Counted from the first letter of the stretch, positions 1-13,087 are shown. The stretch: 64,000 nt of DNA from Acidimicrobiia bacterium (GCA_022822525.1 JAJEBN010000020.1:41798-105797), one strand, 5' to 3'. Notes: a model not told the origin generated them from the sequence alone. Translations and numbers: made by a program.

Positions 1-17
1 AGTGCCAAGATGAACCC

Positions 18-875
18 ATGCTGACCTTTGAGCCGATCCATCCAGATTTCGGTGCACGAGTGACAGGCATGGACCTTTCTGTGACGCTCGACGACGAGGC
101 GGTCGCCGAGCTGCATGAGGCCATCGACACCTACTCGCTGCTCCACTTCGCAGACCAGCAGATGTCTGACGAAGCGCAGCTGGCGCTCACCCGCAGCCTC
201 GGCGAGCCGGAGCCCAATCACGTCGTCTTCGGCAAGACCGGTCGGGTTGAGTTCTTCGGCACGATCGGCAACGTCATCGACGCCGACACCAAGCGGGACG
301 AATCACATCCTCTGACCCACAACCAGAAGGGCAACAACCTCTGGCACTCGGACTCGTCGTTCCGGCTGGTGCCGTCGTACGTGTCGATCCTGTGCGCCTA
401 CGAAGTGCCCGGCGAGGGCGGCGAGACGCTCTATGCCAGCCAGCGCGCCGCATACGACCGGCTCAGCCCCGAGCGCCAGTCCGAGATCGACGACCTCGTG
501 GTGCTGCACGACTACGTGTTCAGCCGGACCAAGGTCGCACCGGTCGATCCGAACCATGCCGCATCACTGCCGCCGATCCCCCAGCGGCTGGTGCGCACCA
601 ACCCCGGCAACGGCCTGAAGAACTACTACGCCGGGTCGCATGCCCGGTCCATCGTCGGCTGGCACGGCATCGACAGCCGCCGGCTGATCGACGAGCTGAA
701 CGAGGCCGCCACCCGTCCCGAAGACGAGTACGCACACCGTTGGAGCCCGGGCGACACGGTCATCTACGACAATCGCTGCCTGCTGCACCGCGGCGCCGGC
801 TACGACGCCGACCGCTGGCGCCGCTACATGCGCCAGACCCGCGTGCAGGGCGCCGGCCCCACCCTCGACGAGTAG
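18..875 (+). CDS. TauD/TfdA-family 2-oxoglutarate-dependent dioxygenase
   Basis: Fe(II)/2-oxoglutarate dioxygenase of 285 residues, the usual size for the TauD/TfdA family, which hydroxylates small organic acids, sulfonates or aryloxyacids and releases succinate and CO2 in the cytoplasm. The facial triad is visible: the HxD of WHSDSSF at about H110/D112 and the distal His in NRCLLHRG at about H257. Arginines in RRYMRQTR just after it (about 268-272) are placed to bind 2-oxoglutarate. The ATG at 18 gives a full-length N-terminus. It lies convergent with an Ldh2-type dehydrogenase, and a TcuA-like flavoprotein follows, suggesting an organic-acid catabolic locus. The primary substrate cannot be read from sequence. 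Confidence 0.9.
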   Translation: MLTFEPIHPDFGARVTGMDLSVTLDDEAVAELHEAIDTYSLLHFADQQMSDEAQLALTRSLGEPEPNHVVFGKTGRVEFFGTIGNVIDADTKRDESHPLTHNQKGNNLWHSDSSFRLVPSYVSILCAYEVPGEGGETLYASQRAAYDRLSPERQSEIDDLVVLHDYVFSRTKVAPVDPNHAASLPPIPQRLVRTNPGNGLKNYYAGSHARSIVGWHGIDSRRLIDELNEAATRPEDEYAHRWSPGDTVIYDNRCLLHRGAGYDADRWRRYMRQTRVQGAGPTLDE

Positions 876-901
876 CGCCGGGTCCCCAGGGTCCAGCGGG
901 C

Positions 902-2044
902 TCAGCCGCCGGCTGCGGCGGCGATTGTTGCTTCAGCCACGCCGGCGGCGCGGGCGCCGCCGCAGATGCTCTCCCACGTCTCGGCGGGCAGCGTGATGCC
1001 GTTGGCCATGCGATGCTGGCGGCGCTCGTGTTCGACATCGCCGGGCAGCTTCACCCCTCGGTCGGGATCGATCGCGTCCGCGTCGTAGAACCAGTCGAGG
1101 TAGTCCGCCGCGATGCCGTTGTAGCCGTCGCCGGTCTCGCCGACGGCAGCGTCGATCTGGGCCGGGTCGACGTACACCGAGAGCATGCCGTTGGCGAAGC
1201 GAACACGTCGGGGCCCCGCAGTGCCCGTGCCGGTGAGCGCACCGGCCAGCAGCTCGCACATCACCGAGATGCCCGAGCCCTTGTGCTCGCCCATCGCCCG
1301 CAACGCGCCGGGGCCGTCCATCGAGTTGGGGCGCTCGCCTTCCTTGAACGTGTACAGCACCCGCGGGTCGCCGGTGATCTCGCCGTCGCCGGACACCAGG
1401 GCATTGCTGGGAACGGCCGGGCCGCCATGCAGGGCGACCATGGCCTTGCCCTCGGCCACGACCGAGGTGGCGAAGTCGTGGATGACGGGGCGGCGACCGG
1501 CCACGGGCGCGCCAAAGGCACACGGGTTGGTGCCCATCCGGCGGGCCTTGGCGCCGAACGGAGCCACGAGCCGGCTGTTGGCGACGTTGACGAAGTGCAC
1601 CGAGACCAGGCCATCGGCTGCCGCCATCTCGGCGTACTCGCCGATGCGGCCGAGGTGGCCCGCGTTGCGCAGCCCCACCACCGCAACGCCCAGTTCGGAG
1701 CAGCGTTCGATGCCCAGCTCCACCGCGGCAGGCCCGACCGTCTGTCCCATGCCGTACTGGCCGTCCACCAGCAGCAGCGCGCCCGAGTCGATCAGCACCT
1801 TGAGCTCCTGATCGGCAAGCTGAACGCCGTTCGCCAGCAGCTCCACGTACAGCGCCGAGCGGATCACGCCGTGGCTGTCATGACCCGCCAAGTTGGCCCC
1901 CACGAGGCTGCGGCCGATGCGCTCCGCTTCGGCATCCGAGCACGCCGTATGGCGGAAGATCTCTGCGATGAAGCCGGCAAGGCGCTCGTGATCGATCACC
2001 ACGTCGCTGTTCGCAGCGTCACTGTCTGTGCTGGATTCGCTCAT
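902..2044 (-). CDS. Ldh2-family malate/L-lactate-type NAD(P) dehydrogenase
   Basis: This 380-residue protein belongs to the Ldh2 family (malate, L-sulfolactate, ureidoglycolate and 2,3-diketogulonate oxidoreductases), which interconverts 2-hydroxy and 2-oxo acids with NAD(P). Family features include the early GHDSHGV segment around residues 55-62, the NAGHLGRIG stretch, and MGTNPCAFGAP followed by FATS. The start at 2044 (MSESSTD) is chosen because the in-frame extension back to 2173 is Arg/Ser-rich and would overlap the divergent flavoprotein gene. The 110 bases between it and that gene probably hold divergent promoters. The substrate is unresolved; the dioxygenase and TcuA-like neighbours suggest a di- or tricarboxylic acid. 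Confidence 0.88.
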   Translation of the reverse strand: MSESSTDSDAANSDVVIDHERLAGFIAEIFRHTACSDAEAERIGRSLVGANLAGHDSHGVIRSALYVELLANGVQLADQELKVLIDSGALLLVDGQYGMGQTVGPAAVELGIERCSELGVAVVGLRNAGHLGRIGEYAEMAAADGLVSVHFVNVANSRLVAPFGAKARRMGTNPCAFGAPVAGRRPVIHDFATSVVAEGKAMVALHGGPAVPSNALVSGDGEITGDPRVLYTFKEGERPNSMDGPGALRAMGEHKGSGISVMCELLAGALTGTGTAGPRRVRFANGMLSVYVDPAQIDAAVGETGDGYNGIAADYLDWFYDADAIDPDRGVKLPGDVEHERRQHRMANGITLPAETWESICGGARAAGVAEATIAAAAGG

Positions 2045-2154
2045 CGCCGCAGCGTACGCCGCTCCCCTGGTTCGTTTCCGCGTCAGAGCATTGCGACTGC
2101 GACAGCCACCACCGCTCCCGCGTCGTCGCAGCGATACACATAGGCTCGCCCGGC

Positions 2155-3732
2155 GTGAATTTGCCTGACCCAACGGCGGCTGCGGACCCGACGGAGCGTT
2201 ACGACGTGGTGGTCGTGGGCGCGGGCAATGCGGCCATGTGTGCAGCGCTCGCGGCCTGCGAAGGCGGTGCCCGGGTGCTGGTGCTGGAACGGGCGCCCGA
2301 GGCCGAAGCCGGCGGCAACAGCCGCTTCACTGCCGGCGCGATCCGCTTCGCCTACGACGGCGTCGATGACCTGCGTGCGCTGATGCCTGATCTCACCGAC
2401 GCCGAAGTGGAGATGACCGATTTCGGCACCTACACCGAAGAGCAGTTCTACGCCGATCTGGGCCGCATCACCGACTACCGGTGCGATCCAGAGCTGGCCG
2501 ACACGCTCGTCACCCGCAGCAAGGACACGCTGCTGTGGATGGCGAGCCACGGCGTGCGATTCGCTCCGATCTGGGGACGCCAGGCCTTCAAGGTGGACGG
2601 GCGCTTCAGGTTCTGGGGCGGCCTCACGGTGGAGTCGGTAGGCGGCGGCGAGGGACTCGTGGAGTCGCTGCGGGCGGCGCTCGACCGCAATCAGATCGAC
2701 CTGTGGCACGAGGCCACCGCACAATCGCTGATCACGGACCATTCCGGCGCAGTTCGAGGCGTGCGGGTCCGGCTGCGCAGCACCGATGGACCTGACGCAG
2801 CGACTGCCGCGGACGCCGACAGCTCGGGACAGCCGGACCGGACAGTCGAGGTTGAGAGCAGTGCGGTCGTGCTGGCAGCGGGCGGGTTCCAGGCCAACGC
2901 CGAATGGCGCACCCGCTACCTGGGTCCCGGATGGGACCTGGCCAAGGTGCGCGGCACCCGCTTCAACACCGGCGACGGCATCGCCATGGCGCTCGACATC
3001 GGTGCCATGCCCTACGGCAACTGGAGCGGCGCCCACGCCGTGGCGTGGGACTACAACGCCCCGGAGTTCGGCGACCTCGCCGTCGGCGACGGCTTCCAGA
3101 AGCACAGCTACCCGTTCGCGATCGTGCTCAACCAGCACGGCAAGCGCTTTGTGGACGAAGGCGCCGACTTCCGCAACTACACCTACGCCCGCTACGGACG
3201 CGAGATCCTGGCCCAGCCGGGGCATTCGGCCTGGCAGGTCTTCGACGCCAGCACCGAGCACCTGCTGCGCGACGAGTACCGCATCCGCCAGGTCACCAAG
3301 GTGACCGCCGGCAGCATCGAAGAGCTCTGCGCCCGCATGGAGGACGTGCACACCGAGGGGGCGCTGGCGACGATCAGCGAATTCAACGCAGCGGTCGACC
3401 GCAGCGTCGCGTTCGACCCCAACGTGCTCGACGGCCGCCGCACCAGCGGCCTCAGCCCCGACAAGACGAACTGGGCCATGCCGATCGAGACGCCGCCTTT
3501 CTCGGCGTTCCGCGTGACCTGCGGCCTGACCTTCACGTTCGGGGGCCTGCGCATCGACGAGACCGGCTGTGTGATCGACACCGACTTGCGGCCGATCAGC
3601 GGCCTGTATGCCGCGGGTGAGCTGGTGGGCGGCCTGTTCTACGGCAACTATCCCGGTGGCTCGGGCCTGTCAGCGGGCGCCGTCTTTGGCCGCCTCGCGG
3701 GCAGCTCCGCAGCTGCGCACGCGGCCGGCTGA
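2155..3732 (+). CDS. FAD-dependent tricarballylate dehydrogenase-like flavoprotein (TcuA-like)
   Basis: A 525-residue flavoprotein of the fumarate reductase/succinate dehydrogenase family. The N-terminal FAD-binding motif VVGAGNAAMCAA sits at about residues 20-31. A GGNSRFTAGA segment at about 53-62 resembles the GGNSRxT motif of tricarballylate dehydrogenase TcuA. The C-terminus carries the typical GLYAAGELVGG and GGSGLSAGAVFGR segments that close the FAD site. TcuA oxidises tricarballylate to cis-aconitate, but several soluble homologues act on other acids or steroids. The start is GTG at 2155. No TcuB or TcuC partner is adjacent, so the electron acceptor is unknown. Confidence 0.82.
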   Translation: MNLPDPTAAADPTERYDVVVVGAGNAAMCAALAACEGGARVLVLERAPEAEAGGNSRFTAGAIRFAYDGVDDLRALMPDLTDAEVEMTDFGTYTEEQFYADLGRITDYRCDPELADTLVTRSKDTLLWMASHGVRFAPIWGRQAFKVDGRFRFWGGLTVESVGGGEGLVESLRAALDRNQIDLWHEATAQSLITDHSGAVRGVRVRLRSTDGPDAATAADADSSGQPDRTVEVESSAVVLAAGGFQANAEWRTRYLGPGWDLAKVRGTRFNTGDGIAMALDIGAMPYGNWSGAHAVAWDYNAPEFGDLAVGDGFQKHSYPFAIVLNQHGKRFVDEGADFRNYTYARYGREILAQPGHSAWQVFDASTEHLLRDEYRIRQVTKVTAGSIEELCARMEDVHTEGALATISEFNAAVDRSVAFDPNVLDGRRTSGLSPDKTNWAMPIETPPFSAFRVTCGLTFTFGGLRIDETGCVIDTDLRPISGLYAAGELVGGLFYGNYPGGSGLSAGAVFGRLAGSSAAAHAAG

Positions 3733-3835
3733 GCCGTCCTCGCGGACCCGGACTCAGGCCTCCCAGCCCGCCGGCTGCTGCGTCTCGGAGCTCGTCAGGC
3801 GGCGTGCCACCGGCGGGCGGTAGCGTCCAATCGCT

Positions 3836-7593
<3,758 letters not shown>

Positions 7594-7595
7594 TC

Positions 7596-8780
7596 ATGAG
7601 CGACAGCGAGGCGACAGGCACGACGAACGGCACTGCCACCGGCCAGTCCATTGCCGAGCTGCTGAGCGAGATGGTGCGCATTCCCAGCGTCAACCCGATG
7701 CACCACGGGCCGCGCTCAGGCACCGTTGCCGAGGCCGACATGGCCGAATGGGTGGCCGAACGAGCAGCGGCGCTGGGTGCCGAGGTCGAGATCGACGAGG
7801 TCGAGCCGGGGCGTCCCAACGTGTACGCCCGCTTCACCGGCCGCACCGAGCGGATGCTCGCCGTCGACGTGCACCTCGACACCGTCGGCGTCGAGCACAT
7901 GGAAGGCGACCCCTTCGAGGGCCGCATCAGCGAAGGACGGGTCTGGGGGCGCGGCTCGGTCGACACCAAGGCGACCATGGCCGTGGTGCTGGCCGTGCTG
8001 GCCGAGATGACTGCCGCCGGCCAGCAGCCGATGTCCACTGTCGAGCTGGTCGGCACCATCTCCGAGGAAGGCGGCGGCTTGGCCGGCGCAGGGGCCTATC
8101 GGGACCGCTTGCTGGAACGGGGCGAACGCCGCGAGCAGCTCGTCGTCGCGGAGCCGACGATGTGCGTCCCGGTGTACGGCCACAAGGGCGGTCTCGGCCT
8201 CGAAGTCGAAGTCGAGGGACGGGCGGCACACTCGTCCAAGCCGCACCTCGGCATCAATGCCCTGTCCGCCGCAGCCCGGATCATTGGGGCCATCGACGCC
8301 GAGCAAGAGCGCCTGGCGAGCCAGGACGAGGTCGGTGTGCTCGGGGCCGGCACGGTGTCGGTCAACGAGATGAGCGGCGGTCGTGCCCGCAACATCATTC
8401 CCGACCACTGCGAGATGTACGTCGGCAGACGCATCGCCGACGGAGAGGACTACCAGGAGGAATTCGCCCGCCTCACCGATCTGGTGCGAGCCGCAGCGCT
8501 GCCCGCCCGGGTGAAGGTCGAACTGGCGAACGGCTTGGGCGAGAACGCCTTCTTTCAAGCGCCTGGCAGCGATCTCATCACCGCCCTGGCGGAAATGTCA
8601 GGCCACAGCCCCGCCGTGGCCGATTTCGGCACGAATGCGCTGCGCTACGGCGAAGTGGCCGATCAGATCGTGGTGTTCGGACCGGGTTCCATCGATCAGG
8701 CTCACCAAGCGATCGAATGGGTCGAGATCGCAGAGCTCGAACGAGCTGCCGAGGTGTACCGGCAGCTGCTCGCCCGCTGA
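7596..8780 (+). CDS. M20-family amidohydrolase (ArgE/DapE/ACY1-like)
   Basis: A dinuclear zinc hydrolase of 394 residues. The metal ligands of the M20 family are visible: HLDTVG (about residue 90), GRGSVDTKA for the bridging Asp, ISEEGGG for the catalytic Glu pair, VVAEPT, and the C-terminal DQAHQAIEW His. The dimerisation lid is marked by GRAAHSSKPHLGINAL. Members remove acetyl, succinyl or other acyl groups from amino acids. Divergence from argG makes an acetylornithine deacetylase role attractive, but sequence alone does not separate ArgE from DapE or carboxypeptidase G2. The ATG at 7596 has a good GAAGGGG ribosome site about 8 bases upstream. Confidence 0.85.
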   Translation: MSDSEATGTTNGTATGQSIAELLSEMVRIPSVNPMHHGPRSGTVAEADMAEWVAERAAALGAEVEIDEVEPGRPNVYARFTGRTERMLAVDVHLDTVGVEHMEGDPFEGRISEGRVWGRGSVDTKATMAVVLAVLAEMTAAGQQPMSTVELVGTISEEGGGLAGAGAYRDRLLERGERREQLVVAEPTMCVPVYGHKGGLGLEVEVEGRAAHSSKPHLGINALSAAARIIGAIDAEQERLASQDEVGVLGAGTVSVNEMSGGRARNIIPDHCEMYVGRRIADGEDYQEEFARLTDLVRAAALPARVKVELANGLGENAFFQAPGSDLITALAEMSGHSPAVADFGTNALRYGEVADQIVVFGPGSIDQAHQAIEWVEIAELERAAEVYRQLLAR

Positions 8781-8793
8781 GGGATCGAGCGGG
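8773..8793 (+). terminator. Possible hairpin terminator between convergent genes
   Basis: CCCGCT and AGCGGG arms (6 bp, 9-base loop) straddle the stop of the M20 gene and sit between it and the convergent nitroreductase gene. There is no clear U-tract, so termination is a guess. Confidence 0.3.
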
Positions 8794-8820
8794 TTCAGTC
8801 GCGTCTGTCGGCTGGCTCGC

Positions 8821-9276
8821 TCAGCCGCGGCGCGCGGTGATGAAGACCGGGATCTCGCGATCTGTCTTCGCCTGGTATTCGGCATAGGGCGCAAAGGCGG
8901 CCACACACCGCCCCCACCATTCGTCCCGCTCGGCACCGGTGATGAGCCGCACCGTCGTCTCGAACGGCTCGGGTCCATCCTGGATGAGGACCGTCGGGTC
9001 TGCCATCAGGTTGTGGTACCAGCCCGGATGCGCCGGAGCGCCGCCCTTGGAGCCGACGATCGCGTACTCGCCGTCGTGCTCGACGCGCATCAGCGGGACC
9101 TTGCGCACCAGGCCGGTGCGGTGCCCGACGGTTGTCATCACGATGATCGGCAAGCCGGTGTCGCGCAGGGTGTTGGCTTCGCTTCCGTTCGACGCCTCGT
9201 AGGCGTCTGCCTGCTCCCGGACCCAGCCCCACGTGCTTGGTCCGTATTCGCCGTCGAATCTCTCGCTCTGTGTCAT
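8821..9276 (-). CDS. Deazaflavin (F420)-dependent nitroreductase family protein
   Basis: A 151-residue protein of the Ddn/F420H2-dependent split beta-barrel family. Recognisable segments are IVMTTVGHRTGLVRKVPLM, which forms the cofactor phosphate site, VGSKGGAPAHPGWYHNLMADP, and the C-terminal EYQAKTDREIPVFI. Relatives reduce quinones, nitroimidazoles or other electrophiles with reduced F420. The start at 9276 (MTQSERF) matches the usual family N-terminus; upstream in-frame sequence is low-complexity and overlaps a gene on the other strand. The FO synthase gene fbiC in the same window shows this organism can make the F420 precursor, supporting the cofactor assignment. The physiological substrate is unknown. 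Confidence 0.9.
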   Translation of the reverse strand: MTQSERFDGEYGPSTWGWVREQADAYEASNGSEANTLRDTGLPIIVMTTVGHRTGLVRKVPLMRVEHDGEYAIVGSKGGAPAHPGWYHNLMADPTVLIQDGPEPFETTVRLITGAERDEWWGRCVAAFAPYAEYQAKTDREIPVFITARRG

Positions 9277-9403
9277 GGATGGCAATCTACGGCGGCGCGC
9301 TCGATGCGGTCCCCGCAGCGCCGATGAAACGCAGATTGCGTGGCCGACTCGCCCGCCGGCAGCGTTCGCCTGACAGTCATCTCGCACGCCTACGATCCAC
9401 AGC

Positions 9404-9859
9404 GTGCAGATCATGTCCGCCTTGTTCATCGAGCACTTCGACATGCGCCAGGCTGCCGGCGGTGCTGCTCGCATCGATATCGGCGGTGTGCACTTCTCGA
9501 TGGCGGCGCCCGGGCCGTTCCCGGTGACCATCACGCCGCACATGATCGTGCTCGTTCGCTGTCCCGCGTCCCACACAGGTCTGGCGGCGCTCGAAGTGCG
9601 ATTCATGCGGGGCGACGAGCAGATCGCGCGCAACGTGCAGCCCCTCAGCGTGGAGCCCGGGAAGTTCGGCTACAACCTCGTCCAGGCCGAGCTGACATTC
9701 GACGAGCCGTCCACCATCGAAGCGCATTGCCGGGTCGACCAGGGCGAGGCGATCGTCATTCCCTTGACGATGACCCCGCCCGCGGACGACAGCCCACCGC
9801 CGGCCGCAGAGCCAGCCACGGGCGGCTGGACCGGCACGCCGGCAGAGCAATCGGGCTAG
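9404..9859 (+). CDS. Small beta-rich protein, resembles DUF6941
   Basis: A 151-residue cytosolic protein with an MSALFIEHFDMRQA start, then alternating hydrophobic strands and a Pro/Thr-rich C-terminal tail of about 30 residues. The HFDMR beginning and the VTITPHMIVLVRCP core recall the actinobacterial DUF6941 family, for which I know no function. GTG at 9404 and ATG at 9413 are both possible starts; the latter gives 148 residues. It lies 15 bases upstream of the FIST protein gene and is probably co-transcribed with it. Confidence 0.65.
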   Translation: MQIMSALFIEHFDMRQAAGGAARIDIGGVHFSMAAPGPFPVTITPHMIVLVRCPASHTGLAALEVRFMRGDEQIARNVQPLSVEPGKFGYNLVQAELTFDEPSTIEAHCRVDQGEAIVIPLTMTPPADDSPPPAAEPATGGWTGTPAEQSG

Positions 9860-9874
9860 GCGGGTCGATCAGCG

Positions 9875-11059
9875 ATGCCGTTCACCGTCGGGCTGTCCCA
9901 GCACACCGATCCCGGTGTGGCCACCGGCGAGCTCGTGGGCCATGTGCTCGAGTCGCTGGGCGTTCAGCCTGACGTGGCCCTCCTGTTCACCTCGGGCGAG
10001 CACCTTGCCAACACGGACGAGATCGCAGCGGCAGTGGTCGAGTTGCTCAACCCCGGTGCATTCATCGGCACCACGGCGATCTCGGTCGCCGCCGGCGAGC
10101 GCGAGATCGAGGAACAGACCGCCGCAGTGCTGTGGGTGGGAAGCCTGGGCGGCAGCGCCGCGCCGCGAGCGCGTGCAGTCCGACTGCACGGGGTGCCCGA
10201 TCCGGCTGCCGACGACGAGGCACTGGCAGCCGCGCTCGACGAGGTCCACGCCGCCGGCGATCTCTCGATGATCGTGCTGGCAGACCCGTACTCCTATCCC
10301 GTCGATACTGCCCTCGGGCACTGGGCCGAGCGCTGGCCCGAGGTGAGCGTGCTGGGAGGGCTGTCATCGGGGGCGCCCGTGCCGGGCGGCAACCGCATCG
10401 TCGTGGACGGCGGCGTGCACCGCGACGGCGCTGCGGCCCTGATCGTGGGCGGCAGCGCGGCCGTGACGCACTTGGTCTCTCAGGGCTGCCGACCAATCGG
10501 CCAGCCGTACATCATCACCGAGGCCGAAGGCAACGTCGTGAAGTCGCTCGGAGGCAAGCCGCCGTTCGAGCGGCTGCAGCAGATGTTCTCCAAGCTCGAC
10601 CCTGCCGACCAGAGTCTCCTGCAGCGAGGGCTGCACGTCGGCCGGGTGACCGACGAACGCAAGACCGAGTTCGAGCGCCGCGACTTCCTGATCCGCGGCG
10701 TGCTCGGGGCCGACCGTGACAGCGGCGCCATCGCCATCGGCGACGAAGCGCCGGTCGGCGCGACCGTGCAGTTTCATGTGCGCGACGCACTCACAGCTCA
10801 TGAGGACCTGGCCGCCGCGCTGCACAACCGGCCATCAGCGGCTATGTCGGCCTCAGGCGCCCTGCTGTTCACCTGCAACGGGCGAGGCACCCACCTGTTC
10901 GAGACTCCCCATCATGATGCGCAGACCATTGTCGAGCGGACGGGCACGGACCTCGCAGGCATGTTCTGCGCCGGTGAGATCGGTCCCGTGGGGGCCCGCT
11001 CGTACGTGCACGGATTCACCGCATCAATGGCGCTGTTCACCGACTGCGACGAGCAATGA
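9875..11059 (+). CDS. FIST domain sensor protein (FIST_N plus FIST_C)
   Basis: A 394-residue protein containing both halves of the FIST module, a predicted ligand-binding sensory domain for small molecules such as amino acids. The N-terminal half holds LLFTSGEHLANTDEIA, and GTTAISVAAGEREIEE, where family members usually have a GCTT-like motif. The C-terminal half holds FLIRGVLGADRDSGAIAIGDEAPVGATVQFHVRD and GALLFTCNGRGTHLF with the typical CNGRG. FIST domains are often fused to output domains such as GGDEF or kinases; this one stands alone. Transketolase begins 13 bases downstream, so the two may be co-transcribed. Confidence 0.9.
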   Translation: MPFTVGLSQHTDPGVATGELVGHVLESLGVQPDVALLFTSGEHLANTDEIAAAVVELLNPGAFIGTTAISVAAGEREIEEQTAAVLWVGSLGGSAAPRARAVRLHGVPDPAADDEALAAALDEVHAAGDLSMIVLADPYSYPVDTALGHWAERWPEVSVLGGLSSGAPVPGGNRIVVDGGVHRDGAAALIVGGSAAVTHLVSQGCRPIGQPYIITEAEGNVVKSLGGKPPFERLQQMFSKLDPADQSLLQRGLHVGRVTDERKTEFERRDFLIRGVLGADRDSGAIAIGDEAPVGATVQFHVRDALTAHEDLAAALHNRPSAAMSASGALLFTCNGRGTHLFETPHHDAQTIVERTGTDLAGMFCAGEIGPVGARSYVHGFTASMALFTDCDEQ

Positions 11060-11072
11060 TGAGCCCAGCGTC

Positions 11073-13037
11073 ATGAGCACCGACACCGCGAACACAGCAC
11101 TCGAAGCCCGGCAGGTCAACACCATCCGGGCATTGGCGATGGACGCCGTGATGCAGGCCAACAGCGGCCACACCGGCACTGCGATGGCGCTCGCGCCGAC
11201 GGCCCACGTGCTCTTCAGCCGCATCATGCGCTACGACGCCAATGCGCCCGATTGGCCCGACCGCGACCGCTTCATCCTGTCGGCGGGCCACGCCTCGATG
11301 CTCGTCTATGCGATGACGCACCTGCTGGGCTATGGCGTCACCCTCGACGACATCCGCGACTTCCGCCAGCTCGGCTCCATCACCCCAGGCCATCCAGAGC
11401 GGGGTCTCACCCCCGGCGTCGAAGTCACCACGGGTCCGCTCGGTCAGGGGCTCGCCAATGCCGCCGGCATGGCACTGGCCGAGCGCGGGCTGCGCGCCCG
11501 GCTGGGCGCGGACCTCGTGGACCACCACACGTTCGTCATCGTCAGCGACGGCGACCTAATGGAAGGAATCAGCCACGAGACGGCGTCGCTGGCAGGCCAC
11601 CAGCAGCTCGGCCGCCTCATCGCGGTCTACGACGACAATCGCATCACCATCGACGGCAGCACCGATCTGGCGCTCAGCGATGACGCCGCCCGGCGGTTCG
11701 AGGCCTATGGCTGGCACGTCGCCGACCTGGGGGAAGCGGCCGAGGACCTCGACGCAATCGAGCGGGCACTGCGATCCGCGATGCTCACCGAGGACCGGCC
11801 GTCGATGGTCATCATCCGCTCCCACATCGGTCACCCGATGCCCACGGAGATCGACACCCCAGCGGCACACGGTGCCATCACCGATCCCGACGAGATCGCC
11901 GCCGCCAAGCGAGCCATGGGCATGGACCCACACGCCGGGTTCGTCGTCGACGATGACGTAGCACAGGCCTACATCGCCGCCGGTGCTCGGGGCACTTCCG
12001 AACGTCTCGCATGGGAAGCCCGGATGGCTGCGAGCGGTCACGATCCCGAGTGGCTGGATGCCCTGTGGTCAGCCCGCTCGACGACCAGCGACCCCGCCGG
12101 TGGCCCGACCTTCGAAGCCGGCACCCAGATGGCGACCAGGGTCGCCGCGAACCGCGTCCTGGACGCCTCGTTGGACAATGTGCCCTCCCTCATCTGCGGC
12201 GGCGCCGACCTCACCGGCAACACCGGCACCAACATCACCGCTGCGGTGCTGTCCGCTGACAATCCGGGCGGCCGCAAGCTCTATTACGGCGTGCGCGAGC
12301 ACGCGATGGGGGCGGTGGCCAACGGCATGGCGCTGCACGGAGGGGTGCTTCCGGTGGTCGGCACGTTCCTGGTGTTCAGCGACTACATGCGACCGGCGGT
12401 GCGCTTGGCCGCGCTGAGCGGAGCCAAGACCGTGTTCGTGTGGACGCACGACTCCATCGGCGTGGGCGAGGACGGACCCACCCACCAGCCGATCGAGCAT
12501 CTTGCGTCGCTGCGTGCGATACCGGGACTGAGCGTGATCCGTCCTGCCGATGCCAACGAGACCGCACAGGCATGGCAGATCGCGGTCGATCGTGCTGGTC
12601 CGACGGCGCTTGTGCTGACCCGCCAGAACGTCCCAGTGCTCGACGGCACCGAACGCGCGGGGCAAGTGGAACGCGGTGCCTATGTGCTCATCAACACGCC
12701 GGCGCCCGCAGTGGTTCTCGCTGGCACGGGCAGCGAGGTGCAGTGCTGCACCGAAGCCGCCGCCCTGCTCGCAGCCGAGGGCATCGCCAGCACCGTTGTC
12801 TCGATGCCGAGCTTCGATCTCTTCGAGAACCAGGATGCGCAGTACCGGTCCACGGTGTTCCCCGCGGGTGTTCCCGTGCTCGGTGTCGAGGCTGCCGCTG
12901 CGTTCGGCTGGGACCGCTACGCCGATGCCACAGTGTCGATGGACCGCTTCGGCGCCAGCGCGCCGGGCAGCCAGCTGATGGCCCACTTCGGCTTCACAGC
13001 GCCGGCCATCGCCGACGCAGCCCGCAAGCTGCTCTGA
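11073..13037 (+). CDS. tkt: Transketolase
   Basis: Thiamine-diphosphate enzyme of the non-oxidative pentose phosphate pathway; 654 residues, the normal length. TTGPLGQGLANAAGMA (about 119-134) and SDGDLMEGISHE (about 158-169) form the TPP/Mg site, with Ser in place of the usual Gly of GDG. The pyrimidine-domain motif KLYYGVREHAMGAVANGMA and the HDSIGVGEDGPTHQP loop are both present. The start at 11073 (MSTDTANTALEAR) is chosen because the frame upstream overlaps the FIST gene with non-homologous sequence. Transaldolase follows 86 bases downstream. A copy of the last 31 bases of the gene is repeated after the stop (see repeat at 13007). Confidence 0.96.
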   Translation: MSTDTANTALEARQVNTIRALAMDAVMQANSGHTGTAMALAPTAHVLFSRIMRYDANAPDWPDRDRFILSAGHASMLVYAMTHLLGYGVTLDDIRDFRQLGSITPGHPERGLTPGVEVTTGPLGQGLANAAGMALAERGLRARLGADLVDHHTFVIVSDGDLMEGISHETASLAGHQQLGRLIAVYDDNRITIDGSTDLALSDDAARRFEAYGWHVADLGEAAEDLDAIERALRSAMLTEDRPSMVIIRSHIGHPMPTEIDTPAAHGAITDPDEIAAAKRAMGMDPHAGFVVDDDVAQAYIAAGARGTSERLAWEARMAASGHDPEWLDALWSARSTTSDPAGGPTFEAGTQMATRVAANRVLDASLDNVPSLICGGADLTGNTGTNITAAVLSADNPGGRKLYYGVREHAMGAVANGMALHGGVLPVVGTFLVFSDYMRPAVRLAALSGAKTVFVWTHDSIGVGEDGPTHQPIEHLASLRAIPGLSVIRPADANETAQAWQIAVDRAGPTALVLTRQNVPVLDGTERAGQVERGAYVLINTPAPAVVLAGTGSEVQCCTEAAALLAAEGIASTVVSMPSFDLFENQDAQYRSTVFPAGVPVLGVEAAAAFGWDRYADATVSMDRFGASAPGSQLMAHFGFTAPAIADAARKLL

Positions 13038-13087
13038 CCCCTCCCACTGGACACGGCATCGCCGATGCAGCTTGCAGGCTGCTCTAG
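13007..13087 (+). repeat. Imperfect direct duplication of the tkt 3' end including the stop
   Basis: The last 31 bases of tkt (13007-13037) recur at 13057-13087 with about 26 identities, so TGCTCTGA is echoed as TGCTCTAG 50 bases on. Each copy forms the same small hairpin, GCAGC-6 nt-GCTGC (13017-13032 and 13067-13082). It may act as a tandem terminator or be a relic of slipped-strand duplication. Confidence 0.75.

Noticed and set aside
392..2143. Long open frames antisense or out of frame to clear genes (e.g. 392-2143 plus, 2083-3351 minus, 4781-5878 minus, 14648-15823 minus, 15899-17506 minus, 35978-38293 plus)
   Set aside because: They are Arg/Ala/Gly/His-rich frames typical of GC-rich DNA, with no family resemblance, and overlap well-supported genes over their whole length.
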